Part shown: piece by piece, positions 1-6,351 of the stretch | How the letters are laid out: each line of letters begins with the position of its first letter | Numbering within the stretch: the first letter of the stretch is position 1 | Source of the DNA: an uncultured Maribacter sp. | GTDB taxonomy: Bacteria; Bacteroidota; Bacteroidia; Flavobacteriales; Flavobacteriaceae | Assembly: GCA_905479535.1 (NCBI GenBank) | Contig: CAJQMW010000513.1 | Location: 1 to 6,351 of the forward strand | DNA: 6,351 nt | Direction: 5' to 3' | Made by a program: the position numbers and the translations under genes | Notes under the pieces: generated by a model | What the model was told of the DNA's origin: nothing | Seen by the model: only the letters and a program-made list of their open reading frames with translations | The model's database searches: none

Positions 1-1521
1 ACCTATGCCTTCTTGTCGTTTGAACGTGATTACAAATCATACTTCCCCATAGCCGTAACGAGGATAAAATCTTCTGGCGACGAGGAAATCACTCAAGTAC
101 ATGATATTAAAAAGGGAGACCGAATTCTGATAAGGAATGAAGAATTGATTCCCGTGGATGGAATCCTGCTCAAAGGAAATGCAAGGATAGACTATAGTTT
201 TGTGACCGGTGAATCCGAAGCGCAGCATAAAAAGTCTGGGGATAAATTATTCGCGGGTGGAAAACAGGTAACCGGGGCCATAGAAATGGAAGCCTTAAGA
301 TCGGTATCACAAAGCTATTTGACACAGTTGTGGAGCAACTCGGTTTTCCAACAAAATAAATCAAGTAAATTTCAAACACTCACGGATAGTATCGGTAAGC
401 GATTTACAGTGGCCGTTCTAACCATAGCATTTATAGCAACAGGTTTTTGGCTGTACCTTGACCCGGGCAAGGCCCTCAATGTATTTACCGCGGTATTGAT
501 AATTGCCTGTCCCTGTGCCATTGCGCTGGCCTCCCCTTTTACCCTGGGCAACATGCTTCGCATTTTTGGCAAAAGGAAATTCTACCTAAAGGATGTGCAA
601 ACTATTGAGCGTTTGGCACAAATAGATACGGCGATTTTTGATAAGACCGGAACCATTACCACTTCCAAAAAAAGTACGGCCACCTATGAAGGCATGCCAT
701 TAACGCTAGCGGAAGAATCCCTGTTAAAAAATACGCTACGTTCATCCAATCATCCACTGAGTAGAATTCTTTACAAAATGCTTGCAGAACAGAACATTAG
801 TACCCTGGACGAGTACGAAGAACATTTAGGACGGGGATTGGAAGGAAGCATTGGCCAAGAACATATAAAAATAGGTTCGGCGGATTTTGTTGGAAGAAAA
901 CAGGCAGGTGATATTCTGAGTACTTCCGTGCACATCAGTAGTAATAATAGGTATAAGGGAAGGTATATTTTTCATAACCAGTACCGTGATGGGGTTCCCA
1001 ATATTTTCAAGAACATGTCCAGTACCATGGACGTAGCGGTACTCTCCGGGGATAATGATAGTGAGAAGGAGTATCTACAACAAATAGTACCCAAACTCAC
1101 TCCTCTTTTTTTTAATCAAAAGCCGAATGACAAGCTCCAATTTATAAAGTCACTTCAGGACCAAGGTAAAAAAATTTTAATGGTAGGTGACGGTCTAAAC
1201 GATGCCGGTGCTTTGGCACAGGCGGAAGTAGGCATATCCATATCCGAAAACATCAATGTGTTTTCTCCAGCTTGTGACGGCATTTTGGATGCATCAAAGT
1301 TCCAGCAGCTGTATCAGTATATACTAGCATCAAAAAAGGCGATTAACATCATAAAACTGAGTTTTATTCTGTCGCTCTTATATAATGTTATCGGTCTTTA
1401 TTTTGCCGTGACAGGGCAACTGGAACCCGTAATAGCCGCCATTCTAATGCCCTTAAGTTCTATTAGCGTCGTTGGCTTCACCACCTTGATGACGAACCTG
1501 TTGGGAAGAAAACTAAAATAA
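1..1521 (+). CDS. ccoI: CcoI/FixI copper-translocating P1B-type ATPase, 5' partial
   Basis: Inner-membrane heavy-metal ATPase that exports copper for the CuB centre of cbb3 oxidase. The frame is open from base 1, and its first codons (acc tat gcc ttc) read as protein, so the gene begins upstream. The TTG at 13 is only an internal Leu codon. The metal-binding N-terminus and first membrane helices are missing; about 506 residues remain of a family usually near 800. Visible P-type motifs in order: actuator TGES (205-216), membrane metal site CPC (508-516), phosphorylation site DKTGT (640-654), nucleotide-domain HP (751-756) and hinge GDGLND (1186-1203). The final helices carry YN (1381-1386) and MxxSSxxV (from 1447), as in Cu(I) ATPases. 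Two hydrophobic segments flank CPC and two lie at the C-terminus. Its position directly before ccoS and ccoNO supports the CcoI (CopA2-like) role over general copper detoxification. No frameshift or missing catalytic residue is seen. Confidence 0.93.
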   Translation, partial: TYAFLSFERDYKSYFPIAVTRIKSSGDEEITQVHDIKKGDRILIRNEELIPVDGILLKGNARIDYSFVTGESEAQHKKSGDKLFAGGKQVTGAIEMEALRSVSQSYLTQLWSNSVFQQNKSSKFQTLTDSIGKRFTVAVLTIAFIATGFWLYLDPGKALNVFTAVLIIACPCAIALASPFTLGNMLRIFGKRKFYLKDVQTIERLAQIDTAIFDKTGTITTSKKSTATYEGMPLTLAEESLLKNTLRSSNHPLSRILYKMLAEQNISTLDEYEEHLGRGLEGSIGQEHIKIGSADFVGRKQAGDILSTSVHISSNNRYKGRYIFHNQYRDGVPNIFKNMSSTMDVAVLSGDNDSEKEYLQQIVPKLTPLFFNQKPNDKLQFIKSLQDQGKKILMVGDGLNDAGALAQAEVGISISENINVFSPACDGILDASKFQQLYQYILASKKAINIIKLSFILSLLYNVIGLYFAVTGQLEPVIAAILMPLSSISVVGFTTLMTNLLGRKLK

Positions 1522-1529
1522 TTTAAAAC

Positions 1530-1543
1530 CTGATAAATGTCAT
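1530..1543. promoter_or_regulatory. Candidate CRP/FNR-family operator upstream of ccoS
   Basis: The 14-bp sequence CTGATAAATGTCAT has the core TGA-N6-TCA, the half-site spacing of CRP/FNR-superfamily operators. It matches 7 of the 10 defined bases of the classical FNR/Anr consensus TTGAT-N4-ATCAA. It lies in the only sizeable gap before the oxidase genes. Its centre (1536.5) is about 33 bp upstream of the middle of a possible -7 box (1566-1573), close to the -41.5 geometry of class II activation. Oxygen-responsive FNR-type control of cbb3 oxidase genes is well known in other bacteria; that this site is used is inference. Confidence 0.4.
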
Positions 1544-1565
1544 ATTTATTAAAAGTACATCACCT

Positions 1566-1573
1566 TAGTTTTA
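1566..1573 (+). promoter_or_regulatory. Possible Bacteroidetes -7 promoter box for the ccoS-ccoNO-ccoQ-ccoP genes
   Basis: TAGTTTTA matches the Bacteroidetes -7 consensus TAnnTTTG at all but the last defined base. It sits 19 bp before the ccoS start codon, implying a short leader. No TTG-type -33 element is visible at the usual spacing, which would fit dependence on an activator bound at the site centred at 1536.5. The match is weak in AT-rich DNA and could be chance. Confidence 0.28.
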
Positions 1574-1592
1574 CCCCATATTTCAGGTAGTC

Positions 1593-1799
1593 ATGAGTGT
1601 AATTTATGTGTTATTGGCCATAAGTATTATTGTAGCGGTCCTCTTCTTCGCGGCCTTTATAATAGCCGTTAAAAACGGACAATACGATGATTCCTATACA
1701 CCCTCCGTACGAATGCTTTTTGAGGATGAACTTGTGAAAACAAAAACATCCGATCAAAAACCCAATTTGAATAAATCAACCGAAAAAATATCGAATTAA
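1593..1799 (+). CDS. ccoS: CcoS, cbb3 oxidase assembly protein
   Basis: Small single-span membrane protein of 68 residues, required in other bacteria for cofactor (heme b/b3 and CuB) insertion into CcoN. The N-terminal hydrophobic helix (about residues 3-25) is followed by the family signature, KNGQYDDSYTPSVRMLFEDE (residues 27-46), with the conserved GQYDD and the (R)xLF(D/E)D element. After that comes a polar, Lys-rich tail of about 20 residues with no recognisable motif. The ATG at 1593 is the natural start because it places the hydrophobic segment at the very N-terminus, as in the family. There is no good Shine-Dalgarno sequence (only AGGT nearby), which is normal for Bacteroidetes. The stop codon is 2 bp from the ccoNO start, so the two are almost certainly co-transcribed. 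Confidence 0.92.
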   Translation: MSVIYVLLAISIIVAVLFFAAFIIAVKNGQYDDSYTPSVRMLFEDELVKTKTSDQKPNLNKSTEKISN

Positions 1800-1801
1800 T
1801 T

Positions 1802-4003
1802 ATGGAAGCTCAGCAGTTTTATTACGATAATAAAATCGTTAAAAAGTTCATTTATGCCACTATACTATGGGGAATAGTAGGTATGTCCGTCGGCCTTTTA
1901 TTGGCTTTTATGTTCATGTTCCCCAACCTTACAGATGGTATTTCGTGGCTAAGTTTTGGTCGTTTGCGACCATTGCATACCAATGCCGTCATTTTTGCCT
2001 TTGTAGGTAATGCGATTTTTGCCGGGGTCTACTACTCCACCCAAAGACTTCTAAAAGTAAGAATGTTCAGCGATTTCCTGAGTAACTTTAATTTTTGGGG
2101 TTGGCAATTGATCATTGTTGCCGCGGCCATTACCCTGCCTTTAGGCTATACTACTTCTAAGGAATATGCAGAGTTGGAATGGCCAATAGATATTGCCATT
2201 GCACTCGTTTGGGTGGCCTTTGGTGTGAACCTCATCGGCACTATGATAAAAAGAAGGCAGCGCCACTTATATGTTGCCATTTGGTTTTATCTGGCCACGT
2301 TCGTAACGGTTGCGGTCTTACATATTTTCAACAGTCTGGAACTACCGGTCCGTGCCCTTAAAAGCTACTCCGTCTATGCAGGGGTCCAAGATGCATTGGT
2401 ACAGTGGTGGTACGGGCATAATGCCGTGGCGTTCTTTTTAACGACTCCTTTCTTAGGGCTTATGTATTATTTTGTGCCAAAAGCGGCTAACAGGCCGGTA
2501 TACTCCTATAGATTGTCCATAGTCCACTTTTGGTCTTTAATATTTATCTATATCTGGGCTGGACCGCACCACTTACTGTATTCTTCCCTTCCGGATTGGG
2601 CCCAGAATTTAGGCGTGGCATTCTCCGTAATGCTAATTGCCCCGTCTTGGGGAGGTATGATCAATGGACTCTTGACATTACGTGGGGCATGGGACAAGGT
2701 TCGTACAGACCCGACCCTGAAATTCATGGTCGTGGCCATCACAGGTTACGGAATGGCAACTTTTGAAGGCCCTATGTTATCCCTTAAAAATGTAAATGCC
2801 ATCGCACATTTTAGTGATTGGATCATTGCTCACGTACACGTGGGAGCATTGGCGTGGAACGGCTTTCTAACCTTTGGTATGATCTATTGGTTGGTGCCTA
2901 AAATGTTCAAAACCAGGTTAGCATCTGTCGGAATGGCAAACTTCCACTTTTGGATAGGTACACTGGGTATCATTTTGTATGCCCTTCCCATGTACGTTGC
3001 AGGGTTTACACAGGCCTTAATGTGGAAAGACTTTAACCCGGACGGTACCTTGGTCTATGGTAATTTTTTGGAGACCGTAAATGAAATTATGCCTATGTAC
3101 TGGATGCGGGCTATAGGTGGCAGCATGTATATTGTTGGCGCATTGGTCATGGTGTATAACATCGTTATCACCATTAAATCCGGAAAGACCGTAGAAGATG
3201 AGTTGGCGGAAGCCGCACCTTTAACTAGGGTCTCGAAAAAGAGAACTGTTGGTGAAACATTTCACACATGGCTGGAGCGTAAGCCAATCCAACTAACGAT
3301 ATTGGCTACGGTAGCCATTCTTATTGGCGGCATCATACAGATAGTCCCTACGATTTTGGTAAAATCGAATATTCCCACTATTACAAGTGTTACCCCTTAC
3401 ACCCCTCTGGAACTAGAAGGAAGGGATTTGTACATCCGTGAAGGTTGTGTTGGGTGCCATTCCCAAATGGTACGCCCGTTCCGGAGCGAGGTGGAGCGGT
3501 ATGGAGAATATGCAAAAGCAGGGGAATTTGTTTACGACCACCCGTTCCTCTGGGGCAGTAAACGGACGGGGCCGGATTTACTTAGGGTTGGAGGGAAATA
3601 TACGGACAGTTGGCACCTGAACCATATGTACGACCCTCAAACTACTTCTTCCGGATCCATTATGCCCTCCTACTCTTGGTTAATACGTGACGAGCATGAT
3701 AGAAGCGGGACCGAAGACAAGATGGAGGCCATGATGGCATTAGGAGTGCCCTATACGGAGGAGGATATAGCCAATGCACAAAATAACATGAACGAACAAG
3801 CCGCTCAAATAGAAAAGAACCTATACTCCGATCCCGACTTTGCAAAAACCTACGAAGCGGATAAAGCTTATGCTGCTGAAAGCGGAGAGGAATTCATAGA
3901 GATGCGAAATCGCGAGATTGTGGCAATGATTGCCTATCTCCAAAGATTGGGAACGGATATTAAAATAAAAGAAACGGACGAGCTAATCTCAGAAAACAAA
4001 TAA
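1802..4003 (+). CDS. ccoNO: Fused CcoN-CcoO: cbb3 oxidase catalytic subunit I joined to cytochrome c subunit II
   Basis: Core of the oxidase: it reduces O2 to water at heme b3/CuB in the inner membrane. Residues 1 to about 460 are CcoN, a multi-span heme-copper protein. By alignment with known CcoN, H59 and H346 ligate low-spin heme b, H344 ligates heme b3, and H206, H256 and H257 bind CuB. Y250 (in IYIWAGPHH) is the tyrosine that cross-links to H206; Y316 and E322 match K-channel positions. A charged linker (about 460-496) leads to a CcoO anchor helix (about 497-520) and a periplasmic c-heme domain with CVGCH (549-553), the CcoO signature QMVRPFRSE, axial Met M621 and a final AYLQRLGTD helix. 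Proteobacteria encode these as two genes; one 733-residue fused chain is common in Bacteroidetes. Both CcoN termini and the CcoO N-terminus are cytoplasmic, so the fusion is topologically sound. No active-site residue is missing. Confidence 0.96.
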   Translation: MEAQQFYYDNKIVKKFIYATILWGIVGMSVGLLLAFMFMFPNLTDGISWLSFGRLRPLHTNAVIFAFVGNAIFAGVYYSTQRLLKVRMFSDFLSNFNFWGWQLIIVAAAITLPLGYTTSKEYAELEWPIDIAIALVWVAFGVNLIGTMIKRRQRHLYVAIWFYLATFVTVAVLHIFNSLELPVRALKSYSVYAGVQDALVQWWYGHNAVAFFLTTPFLGLMYYFVPKAANRPVYSYRLSIVHFWSLIFIYIWAGPHHLLYSSLPDWAQNLGVAFSVMLIAPSWGGMINGLLTLRGAWDKVRTDPTLKFMVVAITGYGMATFEGPMLSLKNVNAIAHFSDWIIAHVHVGALAWNGFLTFGMIYWLVPKMFKTRLASVGMANFHFWIGTLGIILYALPMYVAGFTQALMWKDFNPDGTLVYGNFLETVNEIMPMYWMRAIGGSMYIVGALVMVYNIVITIKSGKTVEDELAEAAPLTRVSKKRTVGETFHTWLERKPIQLTILATVAILIGGIIQIVPTILVKSNIPTITSVTPYTPLELEGRDLYIREGCVGCHSQMVRPFRSEVERYGEYAKAGEFVYDHPFLWGSKRTGPDLLRVGGKYTDSWHLNHMYDPQTTSSGSIMPSYSWLIRDEHDRSGTEDKMEAMMALGVPYTEEDIANAQNNMNEQAAQIEKNLYSDPDFAKTYEADKAYAAESGEEFIEMRNREIVAMIAYLQRLGTDIKIKETDELISENK

Positions 4004-4006
4004 GTC

Positions 4007-4198
4007 ATGCTAAAATTCGTAAAAGGTTATATGGAAAGTATAGATGGTGTAGCCACCTACCCTATGCTGTCACTATTAATTTTCTTCATATTCTTTGTAA
4101 TTCTCTTTGGATGGGTATTTACCGCATCAAAAGCTTACATCAAGGAAGTGAGTGAAATCCCATTAGAAAATAACAACCAACAAAATATAGAGTTATGA
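4007..4198 (+). CDS. ccoQ: CcoQ/FixQ-like small cbb3 oxidase subunit
   Basis: Protein of 63 residues with one membrane helix (about 19-41, rich in Leu, Ile and Phe). A short N-terminal part contains ESIDGV and YPMLSLLIFF, followed by a polar tail with the SEIPLEN element typical of Bacteroidetes FixQ-like proteins. In proteobacteria CcoQ stabilises the CcoN-CcoO-CcoP complex and is not catalytic; the same role is inferred here. Identification rests on size, topology, tail motif and the position between ccoNO and ccoP, since the family is poorly conserved. The start is 3 bp after the ccoNO stop. The stop codon overlaps the ccoP start as ATGA (4195-4198), which suggests translational coupling. 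Confidence 0.82.
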   Translation: MLKFVKGYMESIDGVATYPMLSLLIFFIFFVILFGWVFTASKAYIKEVSEIPLENNNQQNIEL

Positions 4199-5175
4199 AA
4201 AATATGTCTCCTTGGTGGATCAGGATTCCACTTATCTTCTTTATCATTTTTGGGTTAATGGAGTACTTTATAGACTCCGGAGAGCAACCCGCTTTTATCG
4301 CTTATCCCATGGCGGCTTTATTTCTCGGCTTTATTCTCCTTTTATTGATAGGGATAGAACTTATACTCACTTCTATAGAAAATGTGATGTTCCATACCTT
4401 ATCGGAAGAAGCTAAGGAAAAATACCTAGCCTCCACTTCCAAGAATTGGGAATGGTCTTGGGGCAAAAGAATGTACAAAAAGCTTCTTGGGTCAAAACCT
4501 ATTGAGGAAGAGGGGGAGATTATTCTGGACCATAATTATGATGGCATTAAAGAATTGGATAACAAACTTCCGCCATGGTGGGTATATATGTTCTATGCCA
4601 CAATCGTATTTGGAGTAATTTATCTGGCCCGTTTTCATGTATTTGGAGACTATGACCAAGACACCGAATACCTCACTGAAATTACCTTGGCCGAAGCGGA
4701 AATTGCCGAGTATAAAAAGAATGCCAAGGACTTGGTAGATGTGAATACCGTAGAACTATTGACCGATGCCACGGATATTTCCGCGGGTAAAAAGATATAC
4801 GAGACGAATTGTGTGGCTTGCCACATGCCCGATGGCGGTGGTGGAATAGGCCCTAATCTGACGGATAGGAACTGGATTCTAGGTGGTGGCATTAAAATCA
4901 TTTTCAATGCGATTTCGGAAGGTGGTAGGGACGGTAAAGGCATGGTGGCCTGGAAGCAAAGCCTAAAACCTGCCGAGATGGCACAGGTCGCCAGCTATGT
5001 ACTCACCTTTCAGGGGACCACTGCGGCCAATCCAAAAGCGGCCGAGGGCGATATTTGGATAGACCCCCATATGGATGTTGATGCTGCGGAAGTAGACGCT
5101 GTTCGTATTGGTATAGAAGTGGACACATTAGAATTCAAGAGAACCATTGACGAAGATGGTAAAACCATAGAATAA
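4195..5175 (+). CDS. ccoP: CcoP, single-heme cytochrome c subunit III of cbb3 oxidase
   Basis: Membrane-anchored c-type cytochrome that passes electrons into the oxidase. Of 326 residues, two hydrophobic helices (about 9-27 and 33-57) come first, then a charged cytoplasmic loop with the CcoP signature YDGIKELDNKLPPWW (115-129) and a third helix (about 130-147). A periplasmic cytochrome c domain follows, with one CxxCH (C206-H210), the GPNLTDRNW element (219-227) and probable axial Met M250 (GMVAWK). Proteobacterial CcoP usually has two c-heme domains; here only one exists, most like the first of the pair. A C-terminal extension (about 284-326) is strongly acidic, with 14 Asp/Glu. The start ATG overlaps the ccoQ stop; an in-frame ATG three codons later is possible but less likely. 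It forms the oxidase with CcoNO and CcoQ. Confidence 0.94.
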   Translation: MKNMSPWWIRIPLIFFIIFGLMEYFIDSGEQPAFIAYPMAALFLGFILLLLIGIELILTSIENVMFHTLSEEAKEKYLASTSKNWEWSWGKRMYKKLLGSKPIEEEGEIILDHNYDGIKELDNKLPPWWVYMFYATIVFGVIYLARFHVFGDYDQDTEYLTEITLAEAEIAEYKKNAKDLVDVNTVELLTDATDISAGKKIYETNCVACHMPDGGGGIGPNLTDRNWILGGGIKIIFNAISEGGRDGKGMVAWKQSLKPAEMAQVASYVLTFQGTTAANPKAAEGDIWIDPHMDVDAAEVDAVRIGIEVDTLEFKRTIDEDGKTIE

Positions 5176-5203
5176 TATAACTATTTGATTTTTTGAAGTA
5201 AGA

Positions 5204-5218
5204 GAGCGAGGTAAGGAG
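5204..5218 (+). promoter_or_regulatory. Purine-rich ribosome-binding region of ccoG
   Basis: This is the only clearly Shine-Dalgarno-like leader in the window. AAGGAG (5213-5218) ends just 1 nt before the ATG at 5220, too close for ordinary pairing. An upstream GAGG (5208-5211) leaves 8 nt and would be better spaced. The start itself is not in doubt, because an in-frame TAA at 5199-5201 leaves no other start codon upstream. Bacteroidetes seldom depend on Shine-Dalgarno pairing, so the functional weight is uncertain. Confidence 0.35.
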
Positions 5219-5219
5219 A

Positions 5220-6351
5220 ATGGCACAGGAACAGGAAAACTTCAGGGATTCAATTGGCACCATTGATGAGGAGGGCAAAAGATCTTGGATATTTCCAAAA
5301 AAGCCTAGTGGACGCTATTATGAATACAGGAAATATGTGAGCTATTTCCTATTGGCGTTTTTGTTTGCCGCCCCTTTCGTTAAGATTAACGGCAATCAAT
5401 TTTTGATGTTCAATGTACTGGAAAGGCGTTTCAATATTTTTGGATTTCCATTTTGGCCCCAAGATTTTCATTTGTTCGTCATCTCCATGATTATTGGGGT
5501 TATTTTCATTGCTTTGTTCACCGTGGCTTTTGGCCGTATTTTCTGCGGATGGTTGTGTCCGCAGACCATTTTCATGGAAATGGTCTTTAGGAGAATTGAG
5601 TATTGGATAGATGGGGACCGCGGGGCTCAGATTAAGTTGGATAGGCAACCATGGAATGCGGTAAAAATTAGAAAGCGGATAATTAAGTGGGGCATCTTTT
5701 TTATCATCTCCTTTCTCATTGCCAATGTTTTTCTGGCCTATTTAATTGGAAGCGATAAACTCATCGCTTACATAACAGATGGGCCCCAACAACACCTGAG
5801 CACCTTAATATCACTTTTGATATTCACCGCCGTGTTCTATTTTGTTTTCGCTTGGTTCAGGGAACAAGTTTGTATTATAGCATGCCCTTACGGAAGGATG
5901 CAAGGGGTACTACTGGACAACAAATCTATCGTGGTAGCTTATGACCATAAACGAGGGGAGGCGGAAAAAGGTAGGAAAAAATGGCGTAAAAATGAAGATA
6001 GAGAGGCATTGGGTTATGGTGATTGTATTGATTGTTTTCAATGCGTTAATGTGTGCCCAACAGGAATAGATATTCGAAACGGCACACAACTAGAGTGTGT
6101 GAACTGTACCGCATGCATTGATGAGTGTGACACCATTATGGAAAAGGTAAATCTTCCAAAGGGATTGATCAGGTATGCCAGTGAAGATGAGATAACAAAA
6201 AAGGAGAAATTTAGGTTTACCCCTCGCCTAAAAGGTTATACTGCGGTTTTGGCCATATTAACCGGGTTTCTAGTGGGTATGCTATTCCTTAGGAATGATT
6301 TGGAAGCGAATATCTTAAGACTTCCAGGCCAGTTGTACGAGCATAAGGAAG
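5220..6351 (+). CDS. ccoG: CcoG/FixG polyferredoxin-like cbb3 maturation protein, 3' partial
   Basis: Membrane iron-sulfur protein of the NapH/NosR/FixG group. Rhodobacter CcoG reduces Cu(II) to Cu(I) for delivery to the oxidase; the same role is inferred here. The frame stays open from ATG 5220 to the window end, giving 377 residues of a family usually near 470, so the C-terminal periplasmic part is cut off. Hydrophobic segments lie at about 39-53, 85-104, 156-176, 195-212 and 340-356. Conserved cysteines include FCGWLCP (C109, C113) and EQVCIIACPYGR (C218, C222). Two [4Fe-4S] motifs follow: C269, C272, C275, C279 with CP, and C293, C296, C299, C303. All expected cysteines are present. A 44-bp gap separates it from ccoP with no terminator, so read-through from the oxidase genes is likely. 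Assignment to CcoG rather than another polyferredoxin rests on context plus these motifs. Confidence 0.93.
   Translation, partial: MAQEQENFRDSIGTIDEEGKRSWIFPKKPSGRYYEYRKYVSYFLLAFLFAAPFVKINGNQFLMFNVLERRFNIFGFPFWPQDFHLFVISMIIGVIFIALFTVAFGRIFCGWLCPQTIFMEMVFRRIEYWIDGDRGAQIKLDRQPWNAVKIRKRIIKWGIFFIISFLIANVFLAYLIGSDKLIAYITDGPQQHLSTLISLLIFTAVFYFVFAWFREQVCIIACPYGRMQGVLLDNKSIVVAYDHKRGEAEKGRKKWRKNEDREALGYGDCIDCFQCVNVCPTGIDIRNGTQLECVNCTACIDECDTIMEKVNLPKGLIRYASEDEITKKEKFRFTPRLKGYTAVLAILTGFLVGMLFLRNDLEANILRLPGQLYEHKE

Noticed and set aside
13..15. TTG at 13 as the start of the ATPase gene
   Set aside because: The frame is open to base 1 and the preceding codons fit the family; starting here would leave out the metal-binding domains and first helices, so the gene is simply cut by the window edge.
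1522..1592. Rho-independent terminator between ccoI and ccoS
   Set aside because: The only inverted repeat in the gap is AT-only with short arms and no following T-run, too weak for a terminator.
4650..4943. Antisense open frame of 97 codons within ccoP
   Set aside because: It lies entirely opposite a conserved cytochrome domain and its translation is low-complexity Pro/Ser-rich with no recognisable family; it is a shadow of ccoP.
5176..5219. Possible separate promoter for ccoG (TATTTG and TTGATTTTTTGAA in the gap)
   Set aside because: No 8-mer fits TAnnTTTG at its fixed positions, and the TTGA copies form a direct rather than inverted arrangement, so neither a -7 box nor an FNR site is supported.
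5563..5586. Perfect 9-bp inverted repeat (AGACCATTT / AAATGGTCT) with a 6-nt loop
   Set aside because: It lies inside ccoG in codons for the conserved QTIFMEMVF stretch, has no T-run after it and is far from any gene end, so it is most likely a by-product of the protein sequence.
5349..5648. Antisense open frame of 99 codons within ccoG
   Set aside because: It is fully opposite the conserved membrane and FCGWLCP region of ccoG and its translation has no family features, so it is a shadow frame.
1..6351. Mobile element, CRISPR array, defence or other novel system
   Set aside because: No direct repeats, transposase-like frames, integration sites or unassigned coding regions are present; every sizeable stretch is explained by the cbb3 oxidase genes.

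Overview
The window carries a cbb3-type (C-family, high oxygen affinity) cytochrome c oxidase locus with its assembly genes. All genes are on the + strand and tightly packed: ccoI (5' end missing), ccoS, a fused ccoNO, ccoQ, ccoP and ccoG (3' end missing). Three things point to Bacteroidetes, most likely a member of Flavobacteriaceae: the fusion of CcoN with CcoO, a CcoP with only one c-type heme motif, and mostly absent Shine-Dalgarno sequences. The base composition looks moderately AT-rich by eye. A genus cannot be named from the sequence alone.

Layout. Bases 1-1521 hold the C-terminal two thirds of CcoI, a copper-exporting P1B ATPase that supplies copper for the oxidase. A 71-bp gap follows. 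It contains a CRP/FNR-like half-site pair (TGA-N6-TCA) and a degenerate Bacteroidetes-type -7 box, placed as expected for an activator-dependent promoter. From 1593 the genes run almost without gaps: ccoS (1593-1799), 2 bp, ccoNO (1802-4003), 3 bp, ccoQ (4007-4198), a 4-bp ATGA overlap, ccoP (4195-5175), 44 bp, then ccoG (5220 to the window end). No stretch over 300 bases lacks a gene, and I saw no tRNA, rRNA, CRISPR array, insertion sequence or clear terminator.

How the genes work together. CcoNO and CcoP form the membrane oxidase. Electrons pass from donor cytochromes through the c hemes of CcoP and the CcoO part to heme b and then to the heme b3/CuB centre in CcoN, where oxygen is reduced. 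CcoQ is a small stabilising subunit. CcoG (a putative cupric reductase with iron-sulfur clusters), CcoI (copper transport) and CcoS (cofactor insertion) mature the CuB and heme centres. The fourth usual assembly factor, CcoH, is not in the window and would be expected just beyond the 3' end.

This is a recognisable and fairly standard locus for its lineage. I did not find an undescribed system. The points most worth a second look are the candidate FNR-type promoter, the single-heme CcoP with an acidic tail, and a helical insertion in the CcoO domain.
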